Positions 19,707 to 27,034 of a stretch of 50,857 nt of DNA are shown piece by piece. Source of the stretch: Candidatus Methanophagaceae archaeon GoMg1 (GTDB lineage Archaea; Halobacteriota; Syntropharchaeia; Alkanophagales; Methanospirareceae); the NCBI GenBank assembly GCA_013180605.1, contig QBUL01000186.1, positions 1 through 50,857 on the forward strand. Direction: 5' to 3'. The translations under genes and the position numbers were made by a program. The number at the start of each line of letters is the position of its first letter. The first letter of the stretch is position 1. Under the pieces are notes generated by a model. It had not been told where the DNA came from. It did not search any database and saw only the letters and a program-made list of their open reading frames with translations.

Positions 19707-20720
19707 ATGGAAACAAAATTACCAAAATTAGTACGGATTTCAATAATCGGGCTTGGTAACGTAGGCAGAGGTGTAGCAGAGGTAATAAGGCGCAAACAGG
19801 AAGAGATAAAGAGGAAGTATGGCATATATCTGAAAATTGTCGGCGTAGCGGACTTGCCGGGCGCCGTGGTGGACGAGAATGGCCTGAGTGAAGACGCGAT
19901 AAGAAAATTCAAGTCAAGAGAAACGACGGAAGATATGACAACGCTGGACATGATAAAGGATGTAGAGCACGAGATAGTGGTAGAAACGACGCCAACCAAT
20001 GTCGAGAACGGCGAGCCGGGATTGACGCATATAATTACCGCATTGGAATCCGATAGGCACGTGGTAACCTCGAATAAAGGTCCTCTGGCATTACAGTATG
20101 GGATGCTGATGGACCTCGCAGCGAAGAAAGGGAAGGAACTAAAATTTGAGGCGTCCGTAGGCGGTGCTATGCCGATAATTTCGCTGATAAATGATAATCT
20201 CGCAGGTAATGGGATAATATCCATAAAGGGCATTTTGAACGGCACCTGTAACTATATTTTAACACGGATGCGTGAGGAGAAACTACCATACAAACACGTG
20301 TTGAAGGAAGCGCAGGAACGTGGAATAGCCGAGACAGACCCTTCTAACGATGTTGCCGGGAGAGACACCGCAGTGAAACTCGTGATTTTAGCTAACTCCA
20401 TTTTCGACAGAAACGTGAGTTACAAGGATGTAGAAGTATCGGGCATTACTGGAATAACATCAGAGGCGTTGAAATTGGCTGACGGTGCGGGCTATGTAAT
20501 AAAGTTAATAGGAGAAGTAGACGGCGGCAGCAGCGGAGAATGCCTTAAAGTTGCACCTAGGTTAGTCCCAAAGGATGACCCGCTGAACGTTGGAGGCACG
20601 TTGAACGTAGCAACCATAAAGACGGATTTAGCAGGTGACATCACGGTAATTGGAAAAGGTGCGGGACCTATCGAAGCGGCAAGTGCTGTTTTGTCCGATA
20701 TAATCGGGATTTATATGTAG
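19707..20720 (+). CDS. hom: Homoserine dehydrogenase
   Basis: [56 protein letters not shown]. Confidence 0.95.
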   Translation: METKLPKLVRISIIGLGNVGRGVAEVIRRKQEEIKRKYGIYLKIVGVADLPGAVVDENGLSEDAIRKFKSRETTEDMTTLDMIKDVEHEIVVETTPTNVENGEPGLTHIITALESDRHVVTSNKGPLALQYGMLMDLAAKKGKELKFEASVGGAMPIISLINDNLAGNGIISIKGILNGTCNYILTRMREEKLPYKHVLKEAQERGIAETDPSNDVAGRDTAVKLVILANSIFDRNVSYKDVEVSGITGITSEALKLADGAGYVIKLIGEVDGGSSGECLKVAPRLVPKDDPLNVGGTLNVATIKTDLAGDITVIGKGAGPIEAASAVLSDIIGIYM

Positions 20721-21009
20721 CTATATTCATTGTTGAATAATAAGTATAACAGAGATAGGAGTTAGGAGGTCCCTGCAATGCAAACAAATATAAAATAGCC
20801 TTGCTGCTTATCACGTTAAAAGGAATCCTCTTGCTCCTGTCGTTCGCTCGGGGATAAACGTCTTCATAATCCATGAATGTGTCATTATTCACTACTGTAG
20901 AAATAACCTATAACAACCATCAACGGTTGGACCCATCAAGAATCTTATCAGCAGCAGCCAAAGACTCCTTTTTAACCTATGCATATTTTGCCAACCGATA
21001 ACGCGATTT

Positions 21010-21690
21010 ATGCAATCTTTTCAAAACTCCGTGGGTATCATACGCAATAGCAACTCGGTTTCAGTGAAATATGACCCTACGGCAACCACATCCACATTCG
21101 ATTCAGAAGTAGAGAAAGTAGCAGCTGCAAATCATGATTTCGTTATGTTGTGCGCATATCCCGAAACGGGTAGTGCCATCCTGAAGACGGCATATGAGAA
21201 GGGCTATATGGAAAATATTGATTGGCTACTTTCTGATGGGCTCATGGACGACACGTTAGCCGATAGGGTAGGAAAGGACAAAGCGGGTAAGTACATTATA
21301 GCAGGATTAAAAGGCACAACGCCAGACCCGATAGTGGCAGGTCCTGCATACGATGCATTCAAGCAGAACTACACAGCTGAATACGGGAGAGAGCCGATGC
21401 AATTTTGCCCCAACAGCTATGATGCAGTGGCAGTAGTTGCGCTTGCGATAGAAAACATAGAAGCAGGTGACGCTTCTTCCGGAACTGCCATCCGCGACAG
21501 TTTAAAGGAAGTTGCAAGACCGCCGGGCAGAAAAGTCACAGACATCGGTGAGGCATTACGGCTTATTCGTAAAGGATGGGACATAGACTATCAGGGGGCT
21601 TCTGGTAGTCTCGATTTCGATGGGAACGGCGATGTAATTTCGTTACAAAGTCTTCCATTCCTGAAATTGATATTTATGATAACACTTTAG
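21010..21690 (+). pseudogene. Branched-chain amino-acid ABC transporter substrate-binding protein (LivK-like), C-terminal half only
   Basis: No signal peptide or N-terminal lobe; AGPAYDAFKQNYTAEYGREPMQFCPNSYDAVAVVALAIE and DYQGASGSLDFDGNGDV typical of the periplasmic binding-protein C-terminus. Confidence 0.75.
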
Positions 21691-22007
21691 AATCAGGTGC
21701 CAGTGCCGGGGTAGGAGTAGGAGTAGGAGCAGTTCCCTTAGGGACTCCTCTGCTCGCCGGTCCATGCGCTATAACGGCTGTTATGGTGATAATACAATCT
21801 TATGAAAAAATTATTACGGGGGCTTTTGTGGTTCTTTTTGCTATTTTCTCCGCTATTATCGCAACAAGGCTCGTATTAGGGCAATCAGAAAGGATATATC
21901 AGGTACTGGGGGAAGTAGGGTCGGAAGTGTTGAGCCGTGTAATGGGGATAATCGTTGCGGCAATTGCGATACAGTTTATTGCGGGAGGGATAAGGGGGAT
22001 GTTTTAA
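21660..22007 (+). pseudogene. MarC-family membrane protein, C-terminal half only
   Basis: Reading GAVPLGTPLLAGPCAITAVMVIIQSYEKI...VMGIIVAAIAIQFIAGGIRGMF*; no N-terminal TM segments. Confidence 0.7.
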
Positions 22008-22264
22008 CACTTTTTCTTAAAAAGAAAACCTGTACTAAAAAATGTTTTATTTAGCTCACGGGTGATTTCGACTGCTTTTGGGTCATTCAAAATTGAGTCC
22101 TTTGATTGACTTTCAATGGCGTGGCAATACAAGGTAACAAATGAGGTTTCGGCAACATCACCAATATTTATGTTCATAAATATTCATCCCCCGTCATTCT
22201 TTGATCCATAGCTAACTAAAATAGTCCATTTAAATGTTTTTCTAAGCAGGTATATAACGGCCAA

Positions 22265-23095
22265 TTATTTAATGTGTTCTTCAGAACTCTGGATTAGCTT
22301 CTCTATATTACCTGAAAGATCAATTATATCTCCCCACGTAGTTCCAGAGACTATGTCTTGTGAATGGGCAAGTTTGTCCCTTAAGCTTTCAACATCTTCA
22401 AGAATTTTTGAACCTGCGCTTTTCGATTCGAAACCAAAAACATTACGAATTTTATCCGAGGACAAAACTAATTCCCTCTTATCACAAAATTGTAGACAAT
22501 CCATAAAGCCCAATCTCTCATTCCTTTCGATACGCATATTCATAAGGTGTTCTGCTTTTTCGATTCGATCTGGACTCAATTTGGTACGCAATTCTTTGTC
22601 CGTATAAAATTTTCTAATATGGTGTGTTAGATGCATTTCAAGTAAAGTTATCAGTCCAAAAAGCATAATTCGAACAGGTGGTTTTTGTAAATCCGCACGA
22701 GTAATTATGCTATCAACCGAATTTCCTGAAAGTACAAATACGTGCTGTTTTTCTCGAAGAATATGCAACACCTCAATTAATGGAGTCGAATTAGAGATGA
22801 GATCAGACAGTTGAAATTTATGTGTAAAGCTCCCACATTTACCTTTGGTCAATTCTGATGAATTTATGTATCCGATTACCGGTTCATCGTTGGATTTTTT
22901 TATACCCATTGTATTAAAGTAAAGTTTGTCCATTTTATTTAAAATGCTAATGGCATCATCTTCGTAAATGCATGATTGGAGGGGTTCATTTATTGAAGAA
23001 GCGGTAATTCCGAACATAAATAATTCACGTAATTCCAAAACACTTGTACCCCTCCGTCTATATCCATTCCTTCTTGAAACCCAGAGATCTCTCAT
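22265..23095 (-). CDS. CBS-pair-like protein with C-terminal HEPN-like helical domain
   Basis: LIEVLHILREKQHVFVLSGNSVDSIITRADLQKPPVRIMLFGLITLLEMHL CBS-like; ESLRDKLAHSQD contains an Rx4H motif. Confidence 0.65.
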   Translation of the reverse strand: MRDLWVSRRNGYRRRGTSVLELRELFMFGITASSINEPLQSCIYEDDAISILNKMDKLYFNTMGIKKSNDEPVIGYINSSELTKGKCGSFTHKFQLSDLISNSTPLIEVLHILREKQHVFVLSGNSVDSIITRADLQKPPVRIMLFGLITLLEMHLTHHIRKFYTDKELRTKLSPDRIEKAEHLMNMRIERNERLGFMDCLQFCDKRELVLSSDKIRNVFGFESKSAGSKILEDVESLRDKLAHSQDIVSGTTWGDIIDLSGNIEKLIQSSEEHIK

Positions 23096-23147
23096 TGTTT
23101 CACCTCCTACCTTTTCATCTAAGATGTAGCAATTTTAATTGACTGCC

Positions 23148-23212
23148 GTACAACGTTCCGAGCGTATCTGGCGAAGTGCCGAAGGCACGTAGCCAGATAC
23201 GCTCGGTTAAGT
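23148..23212 (-). other. attC-like structured site / long hairpin
   Basis: On minus strand ACTTAAC-CGAGCGTATCTGGC-tac-GTGCC-ttc-GGCAC-ttc-GCCAGATACGCTCG-gaac-GTTGTAC; 15-bp arms 23158-23172 / 23192-23206 are perfectly complementary. Confidence 0.6.
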
Positions 23213-23221
23213 GATGTCGGC

Positions 23222-23599
23222 TCATTGAAATACCTCGTCCAAATTTTTTGCATTCTTTAACTTGTCGAATGTTGTATATCTAGGTGCTTGTGGGGCTTTC
23301 ACTTCCCCCTTGGGTTTAGGAATTAATTTTAAAGGCATTATTTCGTTTGCTTGATCCTTGAAATAAACGATGAATTTATCAGTATCGTTATATCTCTCAA
23401 TTTTGGAGACTTCCGCATAATGTGTTATGGCTGATGTTGGAGCTGTTTGATAACCTGCAATTTTCTTAATATCAATATAAATGGCTTCTTCTCCAAATAA
23501 TTCTTGGGAATGGATGATAACCTCTTTTCCAAATTCTTCTTCCAAGTCCCATAAATACTGCATATAGACTTTCCCATTTATTAGCAAATTTTCCATCAT
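23222..23599 (-). CDS. Small PUA/EVE-like protein
   Basis: 125 aa; ITHYAEVSKIERYNDTDKFIVYFKDQANEIMPL...APRYTTFDKLKNAKNLDEVF resembles PUA-like fold proteins. Confidence 0.6.
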   Translation of the reverse strand: MMENLLINGKVYMQYLWDLEEEFGKEVIIHSQELFGEEAIYIDIKKIAGYQTAPTSAITHYAEVSKIERYNDTDKFIVYFKDQANEIMPLKLIPKPKGEVKAPQAPRYTTFDKLKNAKNLDEVFQ

Positions 23600-23989
23600 T
23601 ACCCTCCTTCTCAGTTAATTGAGCCGATTTTACTTAACTCCGTTATATCCGAACTCGAGTTCGCATAGACCGCCCTTTAACTGAAACTTCCGAATCATTT
23701 TTTACCGCCTGGTTTTTAAATAGATGCATGCCTATAAATACCCTTTATTTATATTTTTGCAATGACGCATAGCGTCTTACAAGTAAAAGAAATCCATCTT
23801 TTTTCTTTTTAGTTGAGTTTTCCATATTCTTCTCACCTCAATACCTCAAAACCTCAAACCATGCCCCAAACAAGAGCAATGCTAAAATATAATTACCAAC
23901 TGCAACATGAAGCATGCTTTTATGATTTAACAAGACAACAAAATCGAAAAGCTTTTTATTTATGTAGCCCCCACATAACTTTATGGGGA

Positions 23990-24800
23990 ACATAGAAGGG
24001 TGGACGAGAAGTTGGTTGGAAAATCAGCGACACGCGGGTCAAAGAACTATGTCTATCATTCAACCAGTCGTTACGATAAAGAGATAAAAAAGGTAGTAAA
24101 GTGTCAAAATACCCCGGAAGACTCGACAAAGAACGGGGATTTATTCTAAAGGGGCGAAATAAGCATGAGCATAAGTATGTCGCGAGTCTGCGAAATATTA
24201 CCGAATACGGTAATTCGATGCTGCTACACGGAAGGATGCAGGACATCAAACCTGTGTTGAAAGAGGGTTTTTCCGACCACTGGTAGGAAATCTGCGCTCT
24301 TACTATGGTGCGTGCTTCTGGCAATGTCCCATTAAAACGTGCGAAAGATGCATGGGTGAAATTATACAACGCCGACGATGCTAAACCGAACCTAAATCCA
24401 AAGAATCTCTCTCTTCGAGGATCAGGACCTCCGACTAGAAGAGCAGAAGACCGGGCACAGGAAAAAGGCTGAGCGCAAGATAGAGAAGAAAAAATTCGAT
24501 GAGGGTATGAAGAAGGCAGGGAAGATCCTTATTCTCTCGGATATGGATGTCGAGAAGCAGGAGATATATCTGCTCTACAAGAAACGAGAAGTGGTTGAGA
24601 AGATGTTTAACACGTACAAGACGGTGCTTAATGCGGACAAGCTCTACCTGCAGGGCGATGAAAGTGCCTTTGGACACATGTTTGTCGCGTTTCTTTCACT
24701 CTATATCCACTGTAAACTGGAGCAGCTCTTAAAGAAAGCAAAACTCAATCATAAGATCACGCCGATTGACCTGCTATTCAAATACAGCAAGGTCTACCAT
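23990..24800 (+). mobile_element. Degenerate IS1634/IS4-like DDE transposase remnant
   Basis: Broken frames: GSKNYVYHSTSRYDKEIKKVV, KYPGRLDKERG, then QEIYLLYKKREVVEKMFNTYKTVLNADKLYLQGDESAFGHMFVAFLSLYIHCKLEQLLKKAKLNHKITPIDLLFKYSKVY. Confidence 0.75.
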
Positions 24801-25016
24801 CCTGAGGTCAAGTCCCAAATCATTGGACATCTCATACATATAAGCAGTTTCATGACTCTTTAAATAACCATCCACCATGTTTTTAGCCTCTGAATATGGA
24901 ACGTCCTTTAACACCACTATCTTTTCAATGACCTCTCCTGATTTGCTCCTTTTAATTTCTTTAAGCTTACAATATATTATTGACATAACAATACATAAAA
25001 GCTTTTTGATTTTCAT
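24774..25016 (-). pseudogene. Short ORF whose 3' end runs into antisense transposase sequence
   Basis: KLKEIKRSKSGEVIEKIVVLKDVPYSEAKNMVDGYLKSHETAYMYEMSNDLGLDLRMV then antisense transposon residues. Confidence 0.45.
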
Positions 25017-25089
25017 ACTATTAGGAAAGGAGTATAACGGAAAAACATTTTAAAAGAAAAAAAACAGAATAGTAAAAAATGCCTTTGAT

Positions 25090-25164
25090 GCCTCGGTAGC
25101 TTAGCTTGGTTTGAGCGGCTGATTTGTAATCAGCAGGTCGAGGGTTCAAATCCCTCCCGGGGCT
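25090..25164 (+). tRNA. tRNA-Thr (anticodon TGT)
   Basis: GCCTCGG/CCGGGGC acceptor stem, anticodon arm GGCTGATTTGTAATCAGC, GGGTTCAAATCCC T arm, U discriminator; CCA not encoded. Confidence 0.95.
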
Positions 25165-25294
25165 TTAACCCCCCAGATTACACAGATTCTCACGAGCCCA
25201 CGACAATAGGGCTGGGTTTTCCTTTGGCTATTCTAACATCCATTGCTTCTTTTTCTTGCTCCTGCTGGCACTATCTAAAAATACAGTGATTTAT

Positions 25295-25400
25295 CACCGC
25301 GGAGGGCGCAGAGTACGCAGAGTTTTAAAACTGTTCCAATCATTGCTCAGGTTTTCTGGTGCCTTTGCGTTCTCTGTGTGCTCTGCGGTGAAATTTAAGG
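25295..25400. repeat. cgcagag/ctctgcg inverted-repeat element
   Basis: caccgcggagggcgcagagtacgcagag ... gcgttctctgtgtgctctgcggtgaaatttaag; related copy at 34666-34820. Confidence 0.7.
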
Positions 25401-25513
25401 GTTTAGCAATTTCACTAGAAAATTCGACAGTGCCCTCCTGCTATACAAATACGGTTTAGGGATTTGTAACCCTCACTAAACCACTAAACCACTAAACCGC
25501 TATCTTCCCCTTC

Positions 25514-26827
25514 TTATCCTCTCTTCTCCCACTTATGCAAATCAAGCACCTGAGAAAGCGTCTTACTCCTCTTTATCTCCTCTCTTATTCGTTCCTCGTT
25601 TTTCCATACTTCCTTCGCACGCCTTGCGATTTCATACGCGTGCTCCTTTGGAACAACCACAACGCCGTTGTCGTCGCCTATAATCCAATCTCCGGGTTTT
25701 ACTTCCTCAGCACCACACACTATCTCAGCATTTAGTTCTCCGAAGCCCTTTGGCTCCCCGGCATTCGGCACCACGTATTTAGCGAAAACCGGGAATCTTA
25801 TTCGTCTGATTTCAGATACGTCACGCACCGCACCGTCTATAACCACACCTGCAATTCCTTTCTGGCGGCAGCTCCATGATGCGAGTTCACCCCATATAGC
25901 TACGTCCTTCGAACCTGCATAAACGACTATTACTTCTCCTCGCTTCGCCACGTCCGTTGCCTCTACCGGCTTCGCCCAGTCGCCCTCAAACGTCTGCACG
26001 GTTACCGCCCTGCCCACGAGCTTTATATCCTCAAATACAGGTTTTATTCCCTGCATTACTCCTTTACGATGCATTGCATCCGAAATGTTCGGTGTGGACA
26101 CCTGCATAAACAACTCGAAAATCCGGGCATCCAACGTTCTCTTCTTCGCACCTTTTAGCTCTTCTTTTCCTACCGTTCCCAAATCCATCCTTTCTCTTAT
26201 CTTTATCGTTGAGTCACGCACCTTTGCAGACCTCGTTATGTTCCCACCCACAATAATGACGTCAGCACCCAGATTCACCGCTTCCAATGCCATTTCCGCA
26301 TCTATACCGCCCGCAACTGCTAATGGTGTGCTTATCGCAGCCGATACGTTTTCCAACAGATTTAACGTATCCATTCCTTTCATCTGCTGGTCTATTCCCA
26401 CGTGCACACAGACGTAATCCACACCTATCTCTTCCAGCTCCTTCGCTCTCCTCACCGGGTCTTCAGTGTTCATTATATCCACCATAACTGCCACACCGTA
26501 TTTACGAGCGGATTTCACTGCCTCCTCTATCACGGCGTTATCGGCAACCGCAAGTATAGAGACCACCGAAGCGCCGGATTTCGCTGCCATCTCCATTTCT
26601 ATCGCACCCGTGTCCATCGTTTTCATGTCTGCAACGATATTCACTTCAGGAAAAGCATCTTTCAACGCTCTTATTGCATCCATACCTTCACTTTTTATTA
26701 GCGGCGTTCCCGCCTCTAACCAGTCAGCGCCGCCTTCTACACTCTCTTTCCCTATTTCTATCGCCCTTTCCAACTCGAGCACATCAAGGGCAACCTGCAG
26801 TATTTTTTGCTCTTTCTTTTCCTCCAT
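25514..26827 (-). CDS. Bifunctional 3-hexulose-6-phosphate synthase / RraA-like domain protein
   Basis: N-terminal VADMKTMDTGAIEMEMAAKSGA, VHVGIDQQ (HPS/OMPDC fold); C-terminal RraA-like VQTFEGDW, GVVIDGAVRD, PGDWIIGDDNGVVVVP; start set at MEEKKEQ. Confidence 0.85.
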   Translation of the reverse strand: MEEKKEQKILQVALDVLELERAIEIGKESVEGGADWLEAGTPLIKSEGMDAIRALKDAFPEVNIVADMKTMDTGAIEMEMAAKSGASVVSILAVADNAVIEEAVKSARKYGVAVMVDIMNTEDPVRRAKELEEIGVDYVCVHVGIDQQMKGMDTLNLLENVSAAISTPLAVAGGIDAEMALEAVNLGADVIIVGGNITRSAKVRDSTIKIRERMDLGTVGKEELKGAKKRTLDARIFELFMQVSTPNISDAMHRKGVMQGIKPVFEDIKLVGRAVTVQTFEGDWAKPVEATDVAKRGEVIVVYAGSKDVAIWGELASWSCRQKGIAGVVIDGAVRDVSEIRRIRFPVFAKYVVPNAGEPKGFGELNAEIVCGAEEVKPGDWIIGDDNGVVVVPKEHAYEIARRAKEVWKNEERIREEIKRSKTLSQVLDLHKWEKRG

Positions 26828-26862
26828 GCTCACTATTAGGCTTTTTGTGAAAATAAATCGTT

Positions 26863-26982
26863 GACACAGATTAACGCAGATTAACACAGATGCTAAGAAT
26901 CAACACGGTTAAACTAAAATAAATCCGTGTAAATCCGTAAAAATCTGTGTCTCAAATAGAAGAATGTTATACTTTATATACA
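26863..26982 (+). repeat. Dispersed inverted-repeat element (copy E4)
   Basis: gacacagattaacgcagattaacacagatgctaagaatcaacacggttaaactaaaataaatccgtgtaaatccgtaaaaatctgtgtctcaaatagaagaatgttatactttatata. Confidence 0.75.
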
Positions 26983-27034
26983 ATAAATAATCTTGTGTAA
27001 ATCTGCGTAATCTTGTGGTTACTTTTCAGAATGC

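Noticed and set aside
22163-22184. Hairpin aatatttatgttcataaatatt as a second attC for the CBS-HEPN gene
   Set aside because: Perfect 9-bp A/T stem but no flanking RYYYAAC/GTTRRRY pair; more like a simple terminator.
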